Source of the DNA: CAVSMC01 sp963728935
GTDB taxonomy: Bacteria; Pseudomonadota; Gammaproteobacteria; Burkholderiales; Casimicrobiaceae
NCBI GenBank assembly: GCA_963728935.1
Contig: CAVSMC010000008.1
Span: forward strand, 310,001 to 374,000
Direction of reading: 5' to 3'
Length of the DNA: 64,000 nt
Shown: positions 1-7,359 of the stretch, one piece after another
How the letters are laid out: every line of letters starts with the position of its first letter
How positions within the stretch are numbered: position 1 is the stretch's first letter
The notes under the pieces: model-generated
Told to the model about the DNA's origin: nothing
What the model saw: only the letters and a program-made list of their open reading frames with translations
Databases searched by the model: none
Translations under genes and position numbers: made by a program

Positions 1-1
1 A

Positions 2-1009
2 GTGGTCACCGGCGCCGAAATGGCCGCGATGGACGAGCGCGCATTGCGCGATGTGACCGCGCACGCCACCGTCTATGCGCGCGTGGCCCCCGAGCAGAAG
101 CTCGCGATCGTCCGCGCGCTGCAGGCGAACTCGGAAGTCGTCGCGATGACCGGCGATGGCGTCAACGATGCGCCGGCGCTAAAAGCCGCCGACATCGGCA
201 TCGCGATGGGACGCGCCGGCACGGACGTCGCGCGCGAAGCCGCCGATATGGTGCTCGCCGACGACAACTTCGCCACGATCGTCGCCGCGATCGAGGAGGG
301 GCGCTCGATCTACGCGAACCTGCAGAAGTTTCTCGCCTATCTGTTGTCGACCAATCTCGGCGAAGTGTTCGTGCTGTTCCTGGGCGTCGTGCTCGCGGGC
401 ACGCTCGGTTTGGTCGCCGGTCGCGGCGAAGCGCTGGTGCTGCCATTGCTCGCCACGCAGATCCTGTGGATCAACCTCGTCACCGACGGCTTTCCCGCGC
501 TCGCGCTCGGCGTCGATCCGGCCGATCCGAACCTGATGCACCGCCCGCCGCGCGATCCGCGCAGCGGCGTCATCGTGAAGCGAATGTGGATCGCCATCGG
601 CGTCGTTGCCGTGGTGACCGGCACTGGCACGCTGATGCTGCTCGACGCCGCGCTGCCGGGCGGGCTCATCGACGGCGATCACGACATCGTCTACGCGCGC
701 ACCGTCACGTTCAACGTGCTCGTGCTCTATCAGCTCGTCTACGCGCTCACCGTGCGCACGAGCGATACGTTCTTCGCGCGGCCTTTCGCGAATGGCTGGT
801 TGTGGCTCGCGGTTGGCGCCGGCCTCGTGTTGCAGGCGCTCGTGGTCTACGTGCCATCGCTCAACGCGGCGTTCGGCACCGTGCCGTTGTCCGCTTCGGA
901 TTGGGCGGTCTGCGCGCTCGTCGCGCTCACGGTTGCCGTCGCGCACGAAGCGCTGAAATGGCGGTTCCGCGCATCCGATCGCGTCGCGCCGCAGCCGATG
1001 CCCGCGTGA
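2..1009 (+). CDS. Cation-transporting P-type ATPase, C-terminal part (truncated by window edge)
   Basis: This is the last 335 codons of a P-type ATPase; the phosphorylation domain and N-terminal helices lie before the window, so the first base is not a real start. The hinge motif TGDGVNDAPALKAADIGIAMG is visible near residues 50-70. It is followed by the stalk segment (IEEGRSIYANLQKF), paired membrane helices, and the motif NLVTDGFPALALG typical of Ca2+/Mg2+-type (P2) pumps, then four more hydrophobic segments to a normal stop. The family couples ATP hydrolysis to cation export across the inner membrane. Calcium-type specificity is an inference from the NLVTDGFPALALG region; the ion-binding residues of helix 4 cannot be seen. 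Confidence 0.9.
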   Translation: MVTGAEMAAMDERALRDVTAHATVYARVAPEQKLAIVRALQANSEVVAMTGDGVNDAPALKAADIGIAMGRAGTDVAREAADMVLADDNFATIVAAIEEGRSIYANLQKFLAYLLSTNLGEVFVLFLGVVLAGTLGLVAGRGEALVLPLLATQILWINLVTDGFPALALGVDPADPNLMHRPPRDPRSGVIVKRMWIAIGVVAVVTGTGTLMLLDAALPGGLIDGDHDIVYARTVTFNVLVLYQLVYALTVRTSDTFFARPFANGWLWLAVGAGLVLQALVVYVPSLNAAFGTVPLSASDWAVCALVALTVAVAHEALKWRFRASDRVAPQPMPA

Positions 1010-1015
1010 CCCGCG

Positions 1016-1288
1016 CTACGGGCACAGCGCGGTGCCGCAGACGTTCTGCCCCGCGTTGACCCAGCCGCCGAGCGTGACGACGTCGCTCAATGCGTTGCCG
1101 CTCAGCGAGTTGCCGATGTAGCCGCCGGCCTGCCCGGGGATGATCGCATCGAGAAACCTGGCGTCGCGCGTGACGGCCTTGTTCTGGTCGATCAGCATGA
1201 CGCCGTCGACCGCCCATGCTGGCATCGCGACGCCGCTTACGAGCGCGACCGCCATCAACGAACGCAGCATCTGCACGTCCTTGCGCAT
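1016..1288 (-). CDS. Small secreted hypothetical protein (90 aa)
   Basis: A 90-residue protein with an N-terminal signal peptide (hydrophobic core LMAVALVSGVAMPAWA, probable cleavage after AWA). The ATG at 1288 is chosen because GAGGAGA lies just upstream of it; a longer in-frame reading has no ribosome site. The mature part begins VDGVMLIDQNKAV and has two Cys near the C-terminus, consistent with a short exported protein. I do not recognise a family. It converges with the P-type ATPase (stops 6 bases apart) and lies downstream of the PEP-CTERM gene on the same strand, so it may be co-expressed with it. Confidence 0.6.
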   Translation of the reverse strand: MRKDVQMLRSLMAVALVSGVAMPAWAVDGVMLIDQNKAVTRDARFLDAIIPGQAGGYIGNSLSGNALSDVVTLGGWVNAGQNVCGTALCP

Positions 1289-1352
1289 GATGTTCTCCTC
1301 GGATGAAGCGCGGCACCGCGTGGCGGTCCGACGTGCTGGACTGTTTGGAGCG

Positions 1353-2021
1353 CTACGAATCAACGACTGCCGAGCGCGCGAGCGATCGGCGCCGCTTGAA
1401 CTCTGCGAGCCCGAATGCCGCAAACGCCGCGATCAGCAACAGCGGCGCGCCGGGCTCGGGCACGACTGCGCCGCACCCGTCGACGCATACGAGCCGGGAC
1501 AGCACGCCCTCCGCTTCGACCGGATTGTCGAGTGTGCCGCCGAAGAGCGCGAAGCGAATAGACGTGAACGCCGCGAGGCTCGGCGGCGTCAGGGGAAGCG
1601 AGAGCGCCGAGAACGCCGTGCCGGTGAAATCCTCCAGCGTGAGCTCGATCGCGAGCAGGCTGTCGACGCTCGACGTTCCGGTCACGAGGTACTGATCCAA
1701 CGGGCCGGGAAAGTCGTTGTTGATCGTGATGTTCAAGGTGTCGGCGACGTAGGGGCCGCTGACCGACGGGTCGAGCGTGCCGGTGAACGACACCGTCATG
1801 CTCACGGCACTGCCCGTATCGGCAAAGCCCCTCGAATTGGGCGTCGACAGCACCTCCGGGATGGCGGAATCGAACGTGTAGGTTCCGTCGAACGCGGCCG
1901 TGTCGAAGACGCCGAACGGGTCGTTGTCGATCGTTCCGCTGAACGCGAAAGTGACCGGCGTCGCCTGCGCGACGCCGGCCGCCAGCGCCGCTATCAAGCC
2001 GGCGAGCAAAGCGCATTTCAT
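1353..2021 (-). CDS. PEP-CTERM sorting-domain protein
   Basis: A 222-residue secreted protein. It has a signal peptide (MKCALLAGLIAALAAGVAQA) and a beta-rich middle full of Thr, Ser, Gly and Asp (FAFSGTIDNDPFG...). The C-terminal sorting signal is VPEPGAPLLLIAAFAAFGLA followed by a basic tail with several Arg. The VPEP motif plus one helix plus an Arg cluster is the exosortase (EpsH-type) recognition tail, so the protein is expected to be processed and retained at the cell surface in a polysaccharide-rich matrix. The ATG at 2021 is chosen because it starts the signal peptide and follows a G-rich ribosome site. No exosortase gene is in this window. Function of the body is unknown. Confidence 0.85.
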   Translation of the reverse strand: MKCALLAGLIAALAAGVAQATPVTFAFSGTIDNDPFGVFDTAAFDGTYTFDSAIPEVLSTPNSRGFADTGSAVSMTVSFTGTLDPSVSGPYVADTLNITINNDFPGPLDQYLVTGTSSVDSLLAIELTLEDFTGTAFSALSLPLTPPSLAAFTSIRFALFGGTLDNPVEAEGVLSRLVCVDGCGAVVPEPGAPLLLIAAFAAFGLAEFKRRRSLARSAVVDS

Positions 2022-3209
2022 GGACGGCCCCCCTGGAATCGTGTCCGATTGTTCTTCAACAAGGGCGGGCGCAGCATCGAACATGCCAATAGCCGATTCC
2101 AGCGGGCAATCAAGCGAATGCGCTACGCAGGCGACTCGTCGATTCGCGCAGTGTAAGATTTGTCGACGCTGGACATGGCGGCGGCGCGTGCCCGCTCGCC
2201 TGCCCGGATGGGGTGGAAATTGGCGGAAGCAGTTCGACCCGCCGCGCGGTGCAAACGGGCAGAGGCCCGCTGGCGAGGCGCGCCTTGGAGGGCGTCGCCC
2301 GCAAGGTGGAGGAACGCAAGATCAGCGCTGAGAACCGCCAAAGCGACGGCCGACGAGGTTGCGGGAAAAGGCAGGAGCGCTTCGAGTCGGGGCAGTAAGT
2401 CTCATTCGGGCCCGACGTAGAAGACTGTGCGGATGCACCGGCGCCAACTGGCGAGCATCGGGTTCTATCTTCTGCGCGCCTGCGTTGGGGTAGCGCCGGC
2501 GATACCTCGCGAGCCTAAGAGCCTTGGCGAATTCGAGGCAACACTTCCCGCCTCGCTATCCACGGAACGAGAAAGCCCGCCGAAGCGGCTCCGCGGACCC
2601 ATGGCCGATCGCGCGAACATCATCGGAGGCGACGATGCGCTTATCGACGCCGGCCCAGACCTGCTGATCGCGCCGCCGCGGCGCAGCCGCAACATTTTCA
2701 ATCTGGCGCATCGCAACCGCAGACACCTGAGGACGGTCTATCAAGTCATCTCTCTGAGATCAACGCGGATGGGCGGGAAAGAGCCTTGGCACGCAGTCAG
2801 CATCGTGTGCGGCCCGGTGGGTTGCTCGCATGCCGTGGACCTTCGCGACCGCCGCTACCTAGCCACTGAGGCGCCTCGCCTCCCGCTGAGGGATTGCTCC
2901 TCGCCATGGCGTTGCACGTGCACTTACAAACACTTTCCTGATCGCCGTTGGGGGCCGCGTCGTGAGACAGAGCGCGGTAGGTTTCCACGTCCCCGCAAAG
3001 GTCCCGAGAGACGCCTGGTCCCGGGACGGCGCTGCACTGACATGGAGTGACTCGGATCTAGCCAGGGCGCGGTCGACGGCCAGGGCCAGGCGCAGCAACA
3101 GCATCACTTTCATCGACTACCGCTGGTCGGGCGCCTCGGAGGCGCGGATCTTTCGCGCCGTGAAGCAGCACCATGCGCCGGGCGATCGCGAGCGCTCCCA
3201 GCTTTGAAT
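2022..3209. other. Gene-poor stretch before tRNA-Leu; no convincing gene
   Basis: About 1.2 kb with no reading frame I can support on either strand. Frames of 60-200 codons exist (for example plus-strand 2427-3050), but their translations are Arg/Pro/Ser-rich, carry no recognisable motif and have no good ribosome site. Base composition is more mixed than in neighbouring genes. Such a patch beside a tRNA gene can be debris of integrated DNA. No integrase or direct repeat of the tRNA 3' end is visible here. Confidence 0.5.
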
Positions 3210-3300
3210 TGGTGCCCGGAGCCGGAGTCGAACCGGCACGACGGTATCACCCGCCCGCGGATTTTAAGTCCGCTGTGTCTACCAGTTTCACCATCCGGGC
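3210..3300 (-). tRNA. tRNA-Leu (anticodon UAA)
   Basis: The minus strand starts GCCCGGATGGTGAAACTGGT and ends CCGGGCACCA. The 7-bp acceptor stem (GCCCGGA/TCCGGGC) pairs fully. The anticodon loop reads CTTAAAA within a GGACTTAAAATCC stem-loop, giving UAA. A long variable arm (GGGCGGGTGATACCGTC) makes it a class II tRNA as expected for Leu, and the T arm has GGTTCGACTCC. The CCA end is encoded (3210-3212). Confidence 0.96.
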
Positions 3301-3373
3301 ACGGCGAGCGATTCTAGCGGAGGCTTGGTAGGATACGCTTCGCCTGCCGCGTAACCACACGCGATTCTCCCCG

Positions 3374-4336
3374 ATGCCCCGCGAACGCTCGCTCGAAGCC
3401 AACGCTGCCGAAGCCAAGGCGCCCCGCGCTTCGCCGTCGAAGCGTGCGGCATCGGTTACGCGGCCGGAGGATAGGCCAAAGGCCGCGTTCACTTTTTACC
3501 GGGTGCTCGACAGCTTTCCGCTGCTGTCGACCTATCGCGGCAAGCTCTTCGCGGCGATTCTGGTGGCAACTCTGCTGCCGACTTTCTTTGCCGTCTTGAT
3601 CGCGACGCTCGGCGCGCATCGGATGAGCGTCGCGACGCTCGTGTTCCTGTTGATCGTTCTCGGCGTTGCCGGGGCCGCGCTCGGGATCTGGTTCGTACAT
3701 CGGCTGCTCGCGCCGCTCGACGCGGCGATAACGGCGCTCGACGCGTTCGCCGAGCATCGCGAGATCGATCGAGTCGACATCGCCGGGACGGATACGCCGG
3801 CCCAGATCGTGCGCGGCGTGCAGGCTTTGATCGGTCGTCTCAAAGCGCAGGACGACGAGCGTCGAAAGCGCGACGCCCATGACGACACGACCGGTCTTTA
3901 CAGTCGCAAGGCAGGCCGCCCGATAGCGCAAGCGTTGATCGACGCCGAATGCAAGCGTGGCCGCATCGTGCGCATCGTTGCCGTGCATGTCGACGGCTTC
4001 GGAGCGTTCAACGACGCCCATGGCTGTGGTCATGGCGACGCGTTGTTGAAGGCGGTCGGTGCCCGGATCGCACGCGTGGCGGCCGATCAGGGTGTCGTCA
4101 TGCGGTGGGGCGGCGACGAGTTCATGCTCGTGCGCGCTGCAGCGCCCGGCGAGCCGCCCGAGATCGAGCACGCGCTCGGGCGGGCGATCGTCGTGCGCGG
4201 CGCAGACGAGGCGGTCACGCTGTCGGTCGGTGCGGTGCAAACCGAGCAAAGCGCGCCGTTCGAGTCGCTCGCGGCACGTGCCGGCGCAGCGCTCGCCGAG
4301 GCGCGCAAGCGGCGCGCCGAGCGCGAACGCGACTGA
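3374..4336 (+). CDS. Membrane-anchored GGDEF protein (probable diguanylate cyclase)
   Basis: A 320-residue inner-membrane protein. It has a charged N-terminal tail (1-50), two transmembrane helices (about 58-80 and 87-108), a HAMP-like linker (about 105-157) and a C-terminal GGDEF domain (about 170-318). The signature is an intact RWGGDEF at 245-250, with the upstream D207 and N213 of the nucleotide/metal site also present, so c-di-GMP synthesis is plausible. The product-inhibition I-site (RxxD five residues before GGDEF) is absent; that position reads ADQG. There is almost no periplasmic loop between the helices, so any signal would be sensed in the membrane or cytoplasm. The DedA gene follows 26 bases downstream. 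Confidence 0.85.
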   Translation: MPRERSLEANAAEAKAPRASPSKRAASVTRPEDRPKAAFTFYRVLDSFPLLSTYRGKLFAAILVATLLPTFFAVLIATLGAHRMSVATLVFLLIVLGVAGAALGIWFVHRLLAPLDAAITALDAFAEHREIDRVDIAGTDTPAQIVRGVQALIGRLKAQDDERRKRDAHDDTTGLYSRKAGRPIAQALIDAECKRGRIVRIVAVHVDGFGAFNDAHGCGHGDALLKAVGARIARVAADQGVVMRWGGDEFMLVRAAAPGEPPEIEHALGRAIVVRGADEAVTLSVGAVQTEQSAPFESLAARAGAALAEARKRRAERERD

Positions 4337-4362
4337 TCGAGCCGGTTCGACGAGGCCACACC

Positions 4363-5025
4363 TTGGAATTGCTGACGTCGGTGTTGCAGCTCGTGTTGCA
4401 GTTCGTGCTGCATCCCGATCAGGAGCTCGCTGTATTGATGCGCGAGTACGGCACATGGATCTACGCGATCCTTTTCATCGTGCTGTTCTGCGAAACCGGA
4501 CTGGTCGTGACGCCGTTCCTGCCCGGCGACTCTTTGCTGTTCATCTCCGGCGCGCTGTGGGCGTCGATGGATCTGGACGTCGCCGCATTGATGGCCGTGC
4601 TCGTGACGGGAGCGCTCGCCGGCGACAACTGCAATTACTGGATTGGCCGAGTGGTCGGCAAGGAAGTGCTGAGCCACGCATCCGGGCGATGGGTCAATGC
4701 GACAGCGCTCGAGCGCACCGAGAGCTTCTATAGGCGTCACGGCGGCAAGACGGTCGTCATTGCACGCTTCGTGCCGGTCGTGCGGACGTTTGCCCCGTTT
4801 GTCGCAGGGCTGGGCCGGATGGCCTATCCGCGCTTTCTGGCCTTCAGCGTCGGCGGCGTGCTGCTGTGGGTCGGATTGCTGGTTCCACTCGGCTACTGGT
4901 TCGGCAACGTCGCGTGGGTGCGCGCGAATTTCGGCTTGGTGACCATTGCGATCATCGCCGTATCGCTCACACCGCTGGCCATTGAATTCGCGAAGCACCT
5001 GCGCCGCCAATCGAAACGAGCGTGA
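4363..5025 (+). CDS. DedA family membrane protein
   Basis: An approximately 220-residue DedA/SNARE-associated (VTT) integral membrane protein. Family hallmarks seen are the re-entrant segment with E(T)GLVVTPFLPGDSLLF near the N-terminus, then G-D-x-x-x-Y (GDNCNYWIGR), the amphipathic Arg-rich motif RHGGKTVVIARFVPVVRTFAPF, and a final transmembrane pair. DedA proteins act in phospholipid or polyprenyl-phosphate transbilayer movement and envelope homeostasis. The start is taken as TTG at 4363, seven bases after GAGG; ATG at 4438 is an alternative that would remove the first amphipathic stretch. It lies just after the GGDEF gene and is likely co-transcribed. Confidence 0.85.
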   Translation: MELLTSVLQLVLQFVLHPDQELAVLMREYGTWIYAILFIVLFCETGLVVTPFLPGDSLLFISGALWASMDLDVAALMAVLVTGALAGDNCNYWIGRVVGKEVLSHASGRWVNATALERTESFYRRHGGKTVVIARFVPVVRTFAPFVAGLGRMAYPRFLAFSVGGVLLWVGLLVPLGYWFGNVAWVRANFGLVTIAIIAVSLTPLAIEFAKHLRRQSKRA

Positions 5026-5737
5026 GCGTTTTGCGCTTGCCGCTCGCCGACGATCGCGCGAGCCGGGCGAGCGCCCATTCGTTCCTCGCGCGGAAGAGCT
5101 TCGCCTGATGCTTCTGCCGCGTCATTGCGCCGAGAAACCAAAGACGGCGCGGCGCGAGCGTCGCTTCACTCGCTTCGAACGCCGGCAGGATGACGTCATC
5201 GAGCAGATGGAGCCCGCGCGTGCGGATCGCGTCGACGTCGCAGTCGCGGGAGCGCTGGCGAGACGCTCGATGCGATCTCCGCGCGAGCGCGCGCGCTCGA
5301 CGATTCCGGGCTGTGGCCACTGCGGCACGAAGTGATCGCCCCGGCGCGCGGTGAGCGTGTTCTGGACGATGACGTGGTCGCTTGCTCGAACCGGCGGCCG
5401 GTCGGCGCGCACGACGACCAGGTGGCTCAGACGAGCGCCGCTCGCGAAGTCGTTGCATCATCCGATGAGCGATGCAGATCGCGCCGGGCTCGAATTCACT
5501 CGACACGCGAACGCGCAGGCTTCGAGCGATCAAAGATGCTCGCAGCCGAAGATAAGGCTGCGCGATGCACGAATTACGGCCACCGACGAAGCGCGCCGAC
5601 TGGCTCTCGATGTCCGACTCGCTCAATTGCTCGAGGTCGGGCCAATCGCGTGCGCGATTACGCAGTGTGAAGCAGACGACGATTCCGGTGGTATTCGGCA
5701 CCGCGTTCGATGCGCAAGACGCGCCAAGCCGGCCCAA
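4967..5737 (-). pseudogene. Decayed glycosyltransferase-like gene (frameshifts plus internal deletion)
   Basis: Coherent protein-like segments lie in different minus-strand frames. The N-terminal part (from about 5690: IVVCFTLRNRARDWPDLEQL ... FEPGAICIAH) shifts frame near 5470-5460, where the codons for a DDAND stretch lack two single bases. It then continues in the frame reading ADRPPVRASDHVIVQNTL ... HFVPQWPQPGIVE (about 5410-5270). It resumes after a jump in the first frame as CDVDAIRTRGLHLLDDVILP ... RRLWFLGAMTRQK (about 5240-5100). From memory the QNTL...VPxWPQPG pattern resembles a family of glycosyltransferase-like proteins; that name is an inference. About a third of the expected middle is missing, so the product is not functional. 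It converges on and overlaps the end of the DedA gene. Confidence 0.55.
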
Positions 5738-5976
5738 GGCGCTTTGACGGAACCGCGGTCAATTGGTCTTTTGTGGATTTGCAAGAGAGTGCGTCCTGCA
5801 CCGATCGGGCTCGCTCCCACGCTGCCGGGAGTTGATTTGCGCGCCAACGGTGCGGCGCGACTGTCGACGGCGCACACGGCACGACAGCATGGCTGCGGCC
5901 CAATGCCGCGCCGTGCGCACCCGTGCGTAGCACGGCGTTATCCGTTCAGCGGTATCGACAAGGCGAACCGCGTCGA
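5738..5976. other. Intergenic region, no gene seen
   Basis: Between the decayed gene and the DsrE-like gene. Translations on both strands are low-quality and lack motifs. The region may hold the lost 5' end of the decayed gene. The only clear signal is the FNR-type box at its right edge. Confidence 0.4.
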
Positions 5977-6018
5977 TTGACGCACGTCAACCGCTGCGCG
6001 CGGCCGGATGGCCATACT
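5977..6018 (+). promoter_or_regulatory. FNR/Dnr-type operator with class II promoter spacing
   Basis: TTGACGCACGTCAA at 5977-5990 is a perfect 14-bp dyad of the form TTGAC-N4-GTCAA, close to the FNR/Anr/Dnr consensus TTGAT-N4-ATCAA. CATACT at 6013-6018 matches the -10 consensus at four of six positions. If transcription starts about seven bases later (near 6025), the dyad centre (5983.5) is at about -41.5, the classical position for FNR-activated class II promoters. A strong AAAGGAGA ribosome site follows at 6031. This predicts oxygen- or NO-responsive expression of the DsrE-like gene. Confidence 0.55.
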
Positions 6019-6043
6019 CGATCGTGAACGAAAGGAGATAGCG

Positions 6044-6592
6044 ATGCTTCGCCATTTCACTTCAATCGCAGTTCTCGCGCTGGCGGCCGTGAGCACCCCG
6101 GCCTTTGCCGCTAACGAGTGCGCCACGCAAGCGAGCGTCGCCGCCGCACCGGCTGCGAAGCTGAGCTGCGTCGATGGCTCCGCGCCCCAAGCCGTCGCCG
6201 CTGCCGAGCCGCAAGCCTCGGATCGCAAGGACGTTGTCGCGGGCCCGAAAGTCATCTTTCAGCTCAACACGGCGGACGACGCGCCCACGATCCTGCGCTT
6301 CGTGACGAACTACCTCGCGGTCGAACCGACGGCGCAAGTGGCCGTCGTCGGCTACGCCGGCGGCATCGACTTCATGCTGCAGGGAGCGACGGACGCTAAC
6401 GGCAAGCCGTATGCCGAACAGATGGCGGCGCTCGCCGCTCGCGGCGTCGCCTTCAAGGTCTGCAACAACACGTTGAGGGCACGCAATCTCACGGCCGCAG
6501 CCGTCAGCCCGCCCGCGGTGGTCGTGCCCGGTGCGGTCAACGAGATCATCCGTCTGCAGACGAAAGAAGGCTACGCCTACTTCCGGCACTGA
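6044..6592 (+). CDS. Secreted DsrE/DsrF-like family protein
   Basis: A 182-residue protein with a signal peptide (MLRHFTSIAVLALAAVSTPAFA) and a DsrE-like fold in the mature part. KVIFQLNTADDAPTILRFVT forms the first beta-alpha unit. VAVVGYAGGIDFML and MAALAARGVAFKVCNNTLRA follow, with the single Cys in the place usual for this family, and the protein ends VPGAVNEIIRLQTKEGYAYF. Cytoplasmic relatives transfer sulfur; the exported, single-Cys members have no settled role. The ATG at 6044 is chosen because AAAGGAGA precedes it; the upstream ATG at 6008 would mask the signal peptide. The gene is preceded by an FNR-type site, suggesting a role under low oxygen or nitrosative conditions. Confidence 0.8.
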   Translation: MLRHFTSIAVLALAAVSTPAFAANECATQASVAAAPAAKLSCVDGSAPQAVAAAEPQASDRKDVVAGPKVIFQLNTADDAPTILRFVTNYLAVEPTAQVAVVGYAGGIDFMLQGATDANGKPYAEQMAALAARGVAFKVCNNTLRARNLTAAAVSPPAVVVPGAVNEIIRLQTKEGYAYFRH

Positions 6593-6647
6593 CCGGCGCG
6601 GCGCTTGCGACCGACAACTCGACGCTCGCCAACCTGAATCGCTCTGG

Positions 6648-7034
6648 CTACAAGCCGTAGCGCGCGGCGGTGTTAAAGAAGCCGCGCCAGCGCGTGATCT
6701 TGCCGTCTTTGACGGTGAACACGTGCACCCACTCGCTCTCGTAGCGCTTGCCGGTGTCGATAGCGGTCGAGCGTTCCCAGCCGAAGACGATGACGTGCTC
6801 GCCGGCTTCGATGAATTCGCGCGGCTCGAACGCGTGAATATCGTCGACCCGCGGTATCGCGGCAAAGAAATCCCCGACGTCCTTGCGATTCTTGCGCCGC
6901 CCCGCATAGGGTAGCGCCGCCGAGCCCACAAACTCCCAATCCGCGTCTTCGGCGACGAGGTCGAGGATCGCAGGCACGTCCTTGCGTCCGAACGCGTCGT
7001 AGGCTTGCTGCACGATGCTTGCCGCTGCGCCCAT
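6648..7034 (-). CDS. SnoaL-like / NTF2-fold protein
   Basis: An approximately 128-residue single-domain protein of the SnoaL/nuclear-transport-factor-2 fold. It opens with AAASIVQQAYDAFGRKDVPAILDLVAEDADWEFVG, the typical helix-helix-strand start, continues with FFAAIPRVDDIHAFEPREFI, and ends with the strand pair EWVHVFTVKDGKITRWRGFF. Members are small ketosteroid-isomerase-like enzymes or binding proteins; no specific substrate can be read. Two adjacent ATG codons (7037 and 7034) follow GGGAGGA; the second has better spacing. The gene converges with the DsrE-like gene and is divergent from the ATPase-cyclase gene. Confidence 0.75.
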   Translation of the reverse strand: MGAAASIVQQAYDAFGRKDVPAILDLVAEDADWEFVGSAALPYAGRRKNRKDVGDFFAAIPRVDDIHAFEPREFIEAGEHVIVFGWERSTAIDTGKRYESEWVHVFTVKDGKITRWRGFFNTAARYGL

Positions 7035-7307
7035 CATTCCTCCCGCAAAAGTGATCGGTACAGCCGTACTACGCTTCGCGCATTCGGATGGATTCAATCA
7101 TTCGAGGTCCGCGGGGTCGTTGCACGGCGCGAGCTCGATGCTCCGTTGGCCGACGCCGCTCTCGGCTGGGAAAAGGAGGGCGGGCAGTCCGTTGCATGGC
7201 GTCTGCAAGAGCGATTGCCGCGGCAAATCCGCGGCACGGCGATCCCGTATAAGACCGCCGCCTCGACATGAACATCCCCCGACCTTGTCGACCGCGCGCG
7301 CGTCTTG

Positions 7308-7337
7308 TTGCTGACCGGCCAACGCGTCGGCTATTCT
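7308..7337 (+). promoter_or_regulatory. Candidate sigma-70 promoter for the ATPase-cyclase gene
   Basis: TTGCTG (7308-7313) and TATTCT (7332-7337) are separated by 18 bases, and the predicted start lies about 15 bases before the ATG at 7360. The rest of the 325-base gap (7035-7359) between the SnoaL gene and this one holds no recognisable gene. Confidence 0.3.
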
Positions 7338-7359
7338 CGACCTGTACGGGGGATTTCTC

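Noticed and set aside
2427..3050. A 207-codon plus-strand frame before the tRNA
   Set aside because: No family motif, Arg/Pro/Cys-rich composition and no credible ribosome site. Treated as part of the gene-poor stretch.
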